Source: Arcuatula senhousia (taxonomy: Eukaryota > Mollusca > Bivalvia > Mytilida > Mytilidae). From it: a stretch of 64,000 nucleotides of DNA. The position numbers and the translations under genes were made by a program. The DNA is taken from NCBI GenBank assembly GCA_963971305.1, contig OZ020304.1, positions 2,356,001 through 2,420,000 on the forward strand, in the 5' to 3' direction. Positions within the stretch are counted from its first letter, which is position 1. Each line of letters opens with the position of its first letter. The notes beneath the pieces were generated by a model that did no database searches, had not been told where the DNA came from, and saw only the letters and a program-made list of their open reading frames with translations. This document shows, piece after piece, positions 13,100-22,500 of the stretch.

Positions 13100-13203
13100 A
13101 GGCATAACGAAATCAATAAGGTCTTCCCTTTGGAAAGGGAAAGACCTTAATAATAGGCAGAACGAAATCAATAAGGTCTTCCCTTTGGAAAGGGAAAGAC
13201 CTT
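13100..13203 (+). repeat. Two D-type tail modules
   Basis: Each has leader AGGCATAACGAAATCAAT (or AGGCAGAACG...) and a hairpin (13118-13148, 13173-13203) with arms AAGGTCTTCCCTTT and AAAGGGAAAGACCTT. The 3' arm contains GGGAAAGACCT, exact reverse complement of the D head arm. The 5' arm lacks one T, giving a one-base bulge. Confidence 0.85.
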
Positions 13204-13221
13204 AATAATAATAATAATAAT

Positions 13222-13285
13222 AATGAAAAAAAATAAACGCGACAATAACAATATGTCTACCGAATAACTGCGTTTCGGTCGACAT
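13222..13285 (+). repeat. Tail module, C type (orphan)
   Basis: Complete C-type leader and hairpin (13253-13285) placed after D tails, without a family C body beside it. Confidence 0.85.
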
Positions 13286-13288
13286 AAT

Positions 13289-13402
13289 AAGAAACGGGGT
13301 AAAAACAATAAGTCGCCAAAACTTAGTTTTGGGCGACTTAATAATAATAATAAGAAACGGTGCAAAAACAATAAGTCTCCCAAACTTTGTTTTGGGCGAC
13401 TT
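13289..13402 (+). repeat. Two A-type tail modules
   Basis: Hairpins 13310-13339 and 13373-13402. The first has 5' arm AAGTCGCCAAAA, one C short of a perfect partner for TTTTGGGCGACTT (a bulge). The second carries the T/G mismatch form. Confidence 0.85.
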
Positions 13403-13408
13403 AATAAT

Positions 13409-13860
13409 AACTAGCTATAATTTGTGTTGGGATGCCAACACACAAGTCGCCCAAAATCGCCTTGGATACCTTTTCTTCCCATTTAGTACAATAAAATATG
13501 TATAGAAATCAAATTTCATTGAAATCGGACAAAGTTCACATTTTAAAGGGGGCGGGTGTAGTAAAATGGCCGCCATTTTAAAACCGGAAGTCGGATTTCA
13601 AATCTGGTCGCAGATTTGAATTCAGCATTACCGCTTTACCTAGATGACAAATTTTCAAGACGATCCGATTAAAAAAAATTTTCCGCCCACTTTTTCCGAC
13701 GGCCGCCATTTTGAAACGGCGGCCATCTTGAAAATTTCAAAACATGATTACACGCCTATGAGTGACCCACTATCCAATCCAACAAGTGTTATTCAATTTC
13801 CTTGAACCGTTTTCTTGTATTAGGGAGGACAGCTTTACGATAAAGAATCAGAAGAATAAT
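13409..13860 (+). repeat. Family A array unit 5
   Basis: Head hairpin 13424-13441, head arm, two GGCCGCCATTTT motifs, end GAAGAATAAT. Confidence 0.85.
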
Positions 13861-14314
13861 AACTAGCTATAATTTGTGTTGGGATGCCAACACATAAGTC
13901 GCCCAAAATCGCCTTGGATACTATTTCTTCCCATTCAGTACAATAAAATATGTATAGAAATCAAATTTCATTGAAATCGGACAAAGTTCACATTTTTAAG
14001 GGGGCGGTTGTAGTAAAATGGCCGCCATTTTGAAACCATAGGTCGGATTTCAAATCCGGTCGCAGATTTAAACTCAGCATACCTGCTTTACCCAGATGAC
14101 CCATTTTCAAGAGGATCCGATGAAAAAAAAAAATTCCGCCCACTTTTTCAAATGGCCGCCATTTTGAAACGGCGGCCATGTTGAAAAAATCAAACGCACC
14201 TGCAAAACTTTGGATGATGGTCTACAACTTTGCCAAGTTTTGTTGATCGAACTCAAAAATCCTAGGACTAGTTATTAGGACAAGTTCAAGGGTAATAAAA
14301 GGAATAATAATAAT
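13861..14314 (+). repeat. Family A array unit 6
   Basis: Head hairpin 13875-13892; head arm has TAAGTCGCCC. The 3' third differs from A units 1-3 (CCTAGGACTAGTTATTAGGA). Confidence 0.85.
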
Positions 14315-14774
14315 AACTAGCTATAATTTGTGTTGGGATGCCAACACACAAGTCGCCCAAAATCGCCTTGGATACTGTTTCTTCCCATTCAGTACAATGA
14401 AATATGTATAGAAATCAAATTTCATTGAAATTGGACAAAGTTCATTTTTAAGGGGGCGGGTATAGTAAAATGGTCGCCATTTTGAAACCGGATGTCGGAT
14501 TTCAAATCCGGTCGCAGATTTGGGTTCAGCATACCCGCTTCACCCAGATGACCAATTTTCAAGACGATCTGATGAAAAAAAAATTTCCGCCCACTTTTTC
14601 CGATGGCCGCCATTTTGAAACGGTGGCCATCTTGAAAAAATCCAATGCACCTGCAAAACTTCATATGATGTTCTATCATTGTACCAAGTTTCAATGATGT
14701 TACTCAAAAATCCTAGGACTAGTTCTTAGGACAAGTTCAAGGAGTATAAAAGGAAAAATAATAATAAGAATAAT
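14315..14774 (+). repeat. Family A array unit 7
   Basis: Head hairpin 14331-14348 and body as in A unit 6; ends in mixed AATAAG repeats. Confidence 0.85.
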
Positions 14775-14891
14775 AAGAAACGGGGTAAAAACAATAAGTC
14801 GCCAAAACTTTGTTTTGGGCGACTTAATAATAAGAATAATAAGAAACGGGGTAAAAACAATAAGTCGCCAAAACTTTGTTTTGGGCGACTT
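14775..14891 (+). repeat. Two A-type tail modules
   Basis: Leader AAGAAACGGGGTAAAAACAAT; hairpins 14796-14825 and 14862-14891, both with the bulged 5' arm AAGTCGCCAAAA. Confidence 0.85.
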
Positions 14892-14900
14892 AATAATAAT

Positions 14901-15393
14901 AACAAGTGCTGACTGTGTTGGGGATGCCCAACACAAAAATGTCTCCCAAACGAACTCATTTTTGACATCATATTCTGATTCGCCACCTTTTAAAACCCCT
15001 AAATACAAAATTTTATCAATATGGAAGCATGTTGATGATTTTCGCATTTTCGGGCCCGAAAAATCACATTTTCGCAAATAACTCGAAAACCGTAAATATC
15101 GCTTCGGAATTTTTTTCCGTATTATTGAAGAGCTCCTTTTGCTCTATTCACCTACAAAATTTCAGCCTCCTACGCACCTAGGTTACCGAGATATTGCAAT
15201 GTCCTATATTATGAACTTTCGCCAATTACACGGAAACGGCAGCCATTTTAAAATTTTTTATAAGTCCCTCAACAACTCTAGTAACCCATCTACCTTCCTA
15301 CAATGTTTCGTTAAAATCCTTCAAGGCGTTTTGAAGAAAAGGTACGGACACGTTCATGGCGGGAGAAAGAAGAAAAAGAATAATAATAATAAT
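14901..15393 (+). repeat. Family B array unit 1
   Basis: Starts AACAAGTGCTGAC, then a perfect 9-bp hairpin TGTGTTGGG-GATG-CCCAACACA (14914-14935), then head arm ATGTCTCCCAAACG (14939-14952). The body contains TTTTCGCAAATAACTCGAAA and CACCTAGGTTACCGAGATAT. Ends in a purine-rich run and AATAATAATAATAA. Confidence 0.87.
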
Positions 15394-15881
15394 AACAAGT
15401 GCTGACTGTGTTGGGGATGCCCAACACAAAAATGTCTCCCAAACGAACCCATTTTTGACCTCGTATTATGATTCGCCATCTTTTAAAACACCTACATACA
15501 AAATTTTGTCGAAATCGAAGCATTTTGACGATTTTCGCATTTTTGGGCCCGAAAAATCACATTTTCGCAAATAACTCGAAAACCGTAAACATCGCTTCAA
15601 ATTTTTTTTTCGTATTATTGATGAGCTCCCTTTGCTCTATTCACCTACAAAATTTCAGCCTCATACGCACCTAGGTAACCGAGATATTGCAATGTCCTAT
15701 ATTATGAACTTTCGCCAATTACACGGAAACGGCGGCCATTTTGTAATTTTTGAAAAGTCCGTCAACAACTTCAGTAACCGATCTACCTTCCTACAATGTT
15801 TCGTGTGAATCCCCCTATGCGTTTGAGAGAAAACTACCGGACAAGTTCATGGCGGGAGGAAAGAAGAAAAAGAATAATAAT
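15394..15881 (+). repeat. Family B array unit 2
   Basis: Copy of B unit 1; hairpin 15407-15428. No tail module. Confidence 0.87.
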
Positions 15882-16358
15882 AACAAGTGCTGACTGTGTT
15901 GGGGATGCCCAACACAAAAATGTCTCCCAAACGAACCCATTTTTGACCTCGTATTATGATTCGCCATCTTTTAAAACCCCAAGATACAAAATTTTGTCGA
16001 AATCGAAGCATTTTGACGATTTTCGCATTTTTGGGCCCGAAAAATCACATTTTCGCAAATAACTCGAAAACCGTAAATATCGCTTCAAAATTTTTTTTCG
16101 TATTATTAAAGAGCTCCTTTTGCTCTATTCACCTACAAAATTTCAGCCTCCTACGCACCTAGGTTACCGAGATATTGCAATGTCCTATATTATGAACTTT
16201 CGCCAATTACACGGAAACGGCAGCCATTTTGAAATTTTTTAAAAGTCCCTCCGCAACTCTAGTAACCCATCTACCTTCCTACAATGTTTCGTTAAAATCC
16301 TTCGAGGCGTTTTGAAGAAACGGTACGGACACGTTCATGGCGGGAGAAAGAAGAAAAA

Positions 16359-16389
<31 letters not shown>
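15882..16389 (+). repeat. Family B array unit 3
   Basis: Copy of B unit 1; hairpin 15895-15916. A long AAT tract leads into two B tails, making a candidate complete element. Confidence 0.87.
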
Positions 16390-16391
<2 letters not shown>

Positions 16392-16492
16392 GAAACAGAG
16401 TAAAAACAATATGTCTCCAAACTTTCGTTTGGGAGACATAATAAGAAACAGAGTAAAAACAATATGTCTCCAAACTTTCGTTTGGGAGACAT
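16390..16492 (+). repeat. Two B-type tail modules
   Basis: Leader AAGAAACAGAGTAAAAACAAT; hairpins 16411-16439 and 16464-16492. The 3' arm CGTTTGGGAGACAT is the exact 14-nt reverse complement of the B head arm. The 5' arm ATGTCTCCAAAC lacks one C, leaving a bulge. Confidence 0.87.
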
Positions 16493-16495
16493 AAT

Positions 16496-16984
16496 AACTA
16501 GTGCTGACTGTGTTGGGGATGCCCAACACAAAAATGTCTCCCAAACGAACCCATTTTTGACCTCGTATTAAGATTCGCCATCTTTTAAAACCCCTACATA
16601 CAAAATTTTGTCGAAATCGAAGCATTTTGACGATTTTCGCATTTTTGGGCCCGAAAAATCACATTTTCGCAAATAACTCGAAAACCGTAAACATCGCTTC
16701 AAAATTTTTTTTCGTATTATTGATGAGCTCCCTTTGCTCTATTCACCTACAAAATTTCAGCCTCCTACGCACCTAGGTAACCGAGATATTGCAATGTCCT
16801 ATATTATGAACTTTCGCCAATTACACGGAAACGGCGGCCATTTTGTAATTTTTGAAAAGTCCGTCAACAACTTCAGTAACCGATCTACCTTCCTACAATG
16901 TTTCGTGTGAATCCCCCTATGCGTTTGAGAGAAAACTACCGGACAAGTTCATGGCGGGAGGAAAGAAGAAAAAGAATAATAATA
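16496..16984 (+). repeat. Family B array unit 4
   Basis: Copy of B unit 2 with AACTAGTGCTGAC at its start; hairpin 16509-16530. Confidence 0.87.
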
Positions 16985-17588
16985 ATTAAAAATAATCGTG
17001 TTGGGATGCCAACACACAAGTCGCCCAAAATCGCTTTTAGATAGTATTCCATTCAATTCTGTGCATCAAAATATGCCTAGAAATCAAATTTCGTTGAAAT
17101 CCGGCCACTTTGAAAATTTTCCGATTTTTGGCCGCCATTTTGAAACGGCGGCCATTTTGAAAATTTCCAAACTTCTTGCACAACTTCAGATGATGCTTTA
17201 TCACTCTGCAAAGTTTCATTAATCTCATTCAAAGCATGTCAGACTAAACCTTCGGACAAAATTGATGATTTTTCATGGGGGGCGGGTGTATTTACATGGC
17301 CGCCATTTTGGAACGGAAGCTCGGATAAAAATTCTGATTCCAGATTTGAGATGAGAACACCCCATTTACCCTTAGATATCATTTTGAAGATGATTCGATA
17401 AATATTTCTCGATGTTACTATTTTTAGAACGGCAGCCATTTTGAAATGGCGGCCATTTTGACACATTTGTCTGATCTCTGCAACCCCGCTTTAGATGATC
17501 TATATGTGTGCCAAATATCAAGCCCCTATCTCAATCACTGCTACGGCAATCTTCCGGAAAAGTAACTGTTAAGAAGAATAATAATAAT
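16985..17588 (+). repeat. Family A' array unit, copy 2
   Basis: Copy of the long variant at 1,805-2,409: A-type head hairpin 16998-17015, the same two-part body, the same AAGAAGAATAATAATAATAA end. Confidence 0.82.
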
Positions 17589-18620
17589 AACTAGAATTGC
17601 CATTGCCAGCAATAGCAGATGTCGACCGTTGCCTTATCTTTTACGACATATTTGACACTGTCGGCAGCCATTTTAATGATTTTTTTAATATTTGACTCCA
17701 TATTCCCACTCGTCATCCTTCAAACACCTAAAATATCAAGTTTCGTTAAAATCTGAGAATTTTCAATAATTACGGAAGTGGCGGCCACTTTGATTTTTTG
17801 GGAATTTTTTAACTCGCCATCAATTGAAACTCCTAAATATAAAGTTTCGTTAAAATCAGAGAATGTTCACTTTTTACGGAAAATGGCGGCCATTTTGAAT
17901 TTTTCGACATTTCTGACCTCGCGTATCAACTCGCCATCCTTCAAATTCCTTAAATATAAAGTTTCGTTAAAATCGGAGAATGTTCAATTTTCACGGGAAA
18001 TGGCGGCCATTTTGAATTTTTTGAAATTTTTGAATCGGTCATCCTTGAAAACTCTTAAAAATAAATTTCGTTAAAATTTTGAAAAAAAAAATTTTTGGAA
18101 GTGGCGGCCATTTTGAATTTTTTTAACTTTTTTAACTCGGCATCCTTTGAAACACCTAAATATAAATTTTCGTCGAAATCTGAAAATTTTTCATTTTTAC
18201 AGGAAGTGGCGGCCATTTTGAATATTTCGACATTTCTTACTCCGCGTATGAACTCGCCATCCTTCATATACCTTAAATATAAAGTTTCGTTAAAATCGGA
18301 GAATGTTCAATTTTTACGGGAAATGGCGGCCATTTTGAATTTTTCGACATTTTTTTCGTCACGCCTCAACTCGCCATCCTATAATATTGCGTAATATAAA
18401 TTTTTGTTTCAATCAGAAAAAGCGACTTTTTTTACGTAAAATGGCGGCCATCTTTGAAATGGCAGCCATCTTGGTTGCGAAAAGTTCTACCGCAACAGAT
18501 ATCATGATCACGTATCATCATACCAAGTTTGGAACCGCAATATAAAACGGTTCTTTAGTTATGATGTGGACAATAATTGGCGACAATAAGAATAAGAATA
18601 ATAAGAATAAGAATAATAAT
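17589..18620 (+). repeat. Family C array unit 7
   Basis: Same plan as C unit 2; diverged from the 4.5-10.2 kb copies. As at 2,410, it directly follows an A' unit, so the A'-C pair at 1.8-3.5 kb and 17.0-18.7 kb is itself a duplicated block. Confidence 0.85.
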
Positions 18621-18797
18621 AATGAAAAAAAATAAACGCGACAATAACAATATGTCTACCGAATAACTGCGTTTCGGTCGACATAATAATAATAAGAAAC
18701 GGGGTAAAAACAATAAGTCGCCAAAACTTAGTTTTGGGCGACTTAATAAGAAACAGAGTAAAAACAATATGTCTCCAAACTTTCGTTTGGGAGACAT
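18621..18797 (+). repeat. Three tail modules in a row: C, A, B types
   Basis: C-type hairpin 18652-18684, A-type 18715-18744 (bulged form), B-type 18769-18797. Tails of three families lie side by side with only AAT spacers, showing that tails move or duplicate independently of bodies. Confidence 0.85.
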
Positions 18798-18800
18798 AAT

Positions 18801-19288
18801 AACAAGTGCTGACTGTGTTGGGGATGCCCAACACAAAAATGTCTCCCAAACGAACCCATTTTTGACCTCGTATTATGATTCGCCATCTTTTAAAACACCT
18901 ACATACAAAATTTTGTCGAAATCGAAGCATTTTGACGATTTTCGCATTTTTGGGCCCGAAAAATCACATTTTCGCAAATAACTCGAAAACCGTAAACATC
19001 GCTTCAAATTTTTTTTTCGTATTATTGATGAGCTCCCTTTGCTCTATTCACCTACAAAATTTCAGCCTCATACGCACCTAGGTAACCGAGATATTGCAAT
19101 GTCCTATATTATGAACTTTCGCCAATTACACGGAAACGGCGGCCATTTTGTAATTTTTGAAAAGTCCGTCAACAACTTCAGTAACCGATCTACCTTCCTA
19201 CAATGTTTCGTGTGAATCCCCCTATGCGTTTGAGAGAAAACTACCGGACAAGTTCATGGCGGGAGGAAAGAAGAAAAAGAATAATAAT
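18801..19288 (+). repeat. Family B array unit 5
   Basis: Copy of B unit 2; hairpin 18814-18835. Confidence 0.87.
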
Positions 19289-19773
19289 AACAAGTGCTGA
19301 CTGTGTTGGGGATGCCCAACACAAAAATGTCTCCCAAACGAACCCATTTTTGACCTCGTATTATGATTCGCCATCTTTTAAAACACCTACATACAAAATT
19401 TTGTCGAAATCGAAGCATTTTGACGATTTTCGCATTTTTGAGCCCGAAAAATCACATTTTCGCAAATAACTCGAAAACCGTAAACATCGCTTCAAATTTT
19501 TTTTTCGTATTATTGATGAGCTCCCTTTGCTCTATTCACCTACAAAATTTCAGCCTCATACGCACCTAGGTAACCGAGATATTGCAATGTCCTATATTAT
19601 GAACTTTCGCCAATTACACGGAAACGGCGGCCATTTTGTAATTTTTGAAAAGTCCGTCAACAACTTCAGTAACCGATCTACCTTCCTACAATGTTTCGTG
19701 TGAATCCCCCTATGCGTTTGAGAGAAAACTACCGGACAAGTTCATGGCGGGAGGAAAGAAGAAAAAGAATAAT
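19289..19773 (+). repeat. Family B array unit 6
   Basis: Almost identical to B unit 5; hairpin 19302-19323. Confidence 0.87.
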
Positions 19774-20250
19774 AACAAGTGCTGACTGTGTTGGGGATGC
19801 CCAACACAAAAATGTCTCCCAAACGAACCCATTTTTGACCTCGTAATATGATTCGCCATCTTTTAAAACCCCTAGATACAAAATTATGTCGATATCGGAG
19901 CATTTTGACGCTTTTCGCATTTTCGTGCCCGAAAAATCACATTTTCGCAAATAACTCGAAAACCGTAAATATCGCTTCAAAATTTTTTGTCGTATTATTG
20001 AAGAGCTCCTTTTGCTCTATTCACCTACAAAATTTCAGCCTCCTACGCACCTAGGTTACCGAGATATTGCAATGTCCTATATTATGAACTTTCGCCAATT
20101 TCACGGAAACGGCAGCCATTTTGAAATTTTTTAAAAGTCCCTCCGCAACTCTAGTAACCCATCTACCTTCCTACAATGTTTCGTTAAAATCCTTCGAGGC
20201 GTTTTGAAGAAACGGTACGGACACGTTCATGGCGGGAGAAAGAAGAAAAA

Positions 20251-20284
<34 letters not shown>
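19774..20284 (+). repeat. Family B array unit 7
   Basis: Copy of B unit 3; hairpin 19787-19808; a long AAT tract leads into three B tails. Confidence 0.87.
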
Positions 20285-20286
<2 letters not shown>

Positions 20287-20512
20287 GAAACAGAGTAAAA
20301 ACAATATGTCTCCAAACTTTCGTTTGGGAGACATAATAATAAGAAACAGAGTAAAAACAATATGTCTCCAAACTTTCGTTTGGGAGACATAATAATAATA
20401 ATAAGAAACAGAGTAAAAACAATATGTCTCCAAACTTTCGTTTGGGAGACATAATAATAATAAGAAACGGTGCAAAAACAATAAGTCTCCCAAACTTTGT
20501 TTTGGGCGACTT
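20285..20512 (+). repeat. Four tail modules: three B, one A
   Basis: B hairpins 20306-20334, 20362-20390, 20424-20452, then an A hairpin 20483-20512. Leaders and AAT spacers are as in the other tails. This ends the main array. Confidence 0.87.
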
Positions 20513-21458
20513 AATAATAATATGATAATGGCTCTGCCCTAAAAGCTCGCGAAGATACAAAATCAATATAATAGGTGCAACCAAAACTAGGTTTAACCTT
20601 AATTGGATCTGAAAAAATGTCAAAATACCCTCGACTGGATCAATAGCTAAGAGGGTCCACTTTTGGATAAGAATTTAATAATTTATTTGAAAAAAAATGT
20701 ATTATCCGAAAAAACGCCAAGATATGGTTTGCGGCCGGGACAACATCATCCATAACTTAATCGACCCTTCAGTCACATCATATCAATCGACAAGCAGACG
20801 ACATCAAAATGTCACCGCTCTTCTGCCAGGTTTTGTTATATTATTTGTATACCCGTATCTATAATTGCCAAGTACTGTCTGCAAAAAATTGACTTAGAAA
20901 CCTGGTGGAAAATGACGACGTATCCAAATGAACATTTAACTTTGTCAGTTTGAGGGACCACAGAGGATAAGGATGGATTAGGATTTTATTTTCAGATCAG
21001 GTAGGACCAAATTATCATACATATGTAGAAAAACAGTTGCTGATCACTAAATATTTTAATGAATCTGTGTTATGAAAAGTTCCGAAATTTGATTGACAGA
21101 ACTCCCACCATTTTTCTGCGCATGACTATGCATTATGGGTAAAAGGTCACGAATTCTCGCGAGAGAAAGCCATATTTCTGTAAAAACAAAACAACTAGTG
21201 TTCGTTCGTTAGATAGTTATTATTTATTGAGAAAGTTATTGTCATTAACAACAAGAAAAGGTTTTGTTTTGTTACCGTTTGTAAATAAATAAGTGAAAAT
21301 AAAAAATCTCGCTAACGCGAGACCCGGTATTTTCGTAAATTCCCAATGCATTCCGAGAAGCGAGACAGAATTTATTTTCAACCATCGTATTTTGAGTCTC
21401 GTGCAATTTGGCAGACTCTGTACAATAGTGAGCTTCGCTTCGCTCGCATAATAATAAT
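20513..21458. other. Non-array spacer, possible promoter-like stretch
   Basis: About 950 bp with no array unit and no exon that I can support. It holds the palindrome TCTCGCGAGA at 21,155-21,164, a known core-promoter motif of many animal housekeeping genes, preceded by ATTATGGGTAAAAGGTCACG. At 21,307-21,322 there is a hairpin TCTCGC-TAAC-GCGAGA, and at 21,430-21,450 a self-complementary GAGCTTCGCTTCGCTC next to the next AAT tract; this pair may be the head and tail of a further small element. The PCID2 5' exons were sought here and not found. Confidence 0.4.
21155..21164. promoter_or_regulatory. TCTCGCGAGA palindrome
   Basis: Perfect 10-bp palindrome matching a motif known from TATA-less animal promoters. 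It lies about 1.3 kb before the first visible PCID2 exon, but no transcript start can be shown. Confidence 0.35.
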
Positions 21459-21750
21459 AAGAAACGGTGCAAAAACAATAAGTCTCCCAAACTTCGTTTT
21501 GGGCGACTTAATAATAAGAAACAGAGTAAAAACAATATATCTCCCAAACATAGTGTTTGGGAGATATAATAAGAAACGGTGCAAAAACAATAAGTCTCCC
21601 AAACTTTGTTTTGGGCGACTTAATAATAATAAGAAACGGTGCAAAAACAATAAGTCTCCCAAACTTTGTTTTGGGCGACTTAATAATAATAATAATAATA
21701 AGAAACGGTGCAAAAACAATAAGTCTCCCAAACTTTGTTTTGGGCGACTT
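21459..21750 (+). repeat. Five tail modules: A, B, A, A, A
   Basis: Hairpins at 21480-21509 (A), 21537-21567 (B, perfect-stem variant also seen at 316), 21592-21621, 21652-21681 and 21721-21750 (A). No unit body is present, so this is a free-standing cluster of tails in AAT repeats. Confidence 0.87.
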
Positions 21751-21754
21751 AATA

Positions 21755-21900
21755 ATGAGATGTGGAATAAGTGTACACAACACAACCTACATCACAAACG
21801 ACAATTTTAAAAAAAATCCACAATTGAAAATAGCCAGCAGCCTTCAATGTGACAAGTGGTTGCTGCTCGCCGTTTTTCAATTGGCCCTGGATTGAAAATA
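21755..21900. repeat. Dispersed repeat, GATGTGGAATAAGTGT family
   Basis: Starts GATGTGGAATAAGTGTACAC and contains AAAATCCACAATTGAAAATA and CAGCCTTCAATGTGAC. The same words occur, partly in reverse, at 30,140-30,178, 54,079-54,391 and 57,704-57,772. Confidence 0.65.
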
Positions 21901-22500
21901 AACTATATATGATTCAACCCCAATCCTAAAGTGCAATGAAAGACCCTCTTTTTGACAAAAAAACAATCAACATAAATTCGATGAAATACAAACACAAGCT
22001 TTGATAAAGAATCCTGGCTTAGGACAGCACATTTAAAATGCGACAGGGTTAAACTAGTTTTTTTGAAGACTGTACATGTATATATGTAGACTGGAAAAAT
22101 ATAGAAAGCTAAGCAGAGCTTAATAAATTTATCCTTTTAAATCAAAGTTATTGTCCAATTTAGATAATGCTACTTTCATGACTTTAGTGTGATGAAAGTT
22201 TACCAATGCAGAACATTAAACATATTAAAAGAGTTTATTACTTATACTATGATCATACAGGGCTGTCAAGTTTTTGTGAGCTGCATGCATGAGATTCGAC
22301 GAAAAATTGAAAGATCAAAGGAAAAAATTAAAAGGTCAAAGAAATTTGCCGCCAAATTGCCAACTAGATGCGTGAGTCTCACGTGAGTTGCGTGACACTT
22401 GACAGGTCTGGATCATACCTTGTCAAACAATTTCTGTCTTATTACTATTCAGTTGTTCTTTTATTTATAATGATTGATTAACGAACGTTTATATTTGCAG
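21901..22500. other. Intron-like AT-rich DNA, no feature seen
   Basis: I see no exon, RNA gene or clear element here. A short stretch at 22,250-22,420 (GGGCTGTCAAGTTTTTGTGAG ... CTTGACAGGTC) is weakly inverted and may be an old repeat. Confidence 0.4.

Noticed and set aside
454..19980. Many open frames of 60-135 codons starting MAAI, MAAV, MSPK or ending in poly-N, poly-I or poly-Y
   Set aside because: They are translations of ATGGCGGCCATT, of the tail hairpins and of AAT repeats. They occur in both strands of the same repeat units and show no independent codon conservation.
20700..20870. Possible PCID2 first exon or other exon near ATGGTTTGCGGCCGGGACAA
   Set aside because: The translation does not resemble the PCID2 N-terminus and no donor with the needed phase was found.
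21346..21810. 154-codon frame with repeated RNGAKTISLPNFVLGDL
   Set aside because: It is the translation of stacked A and B tail modules.
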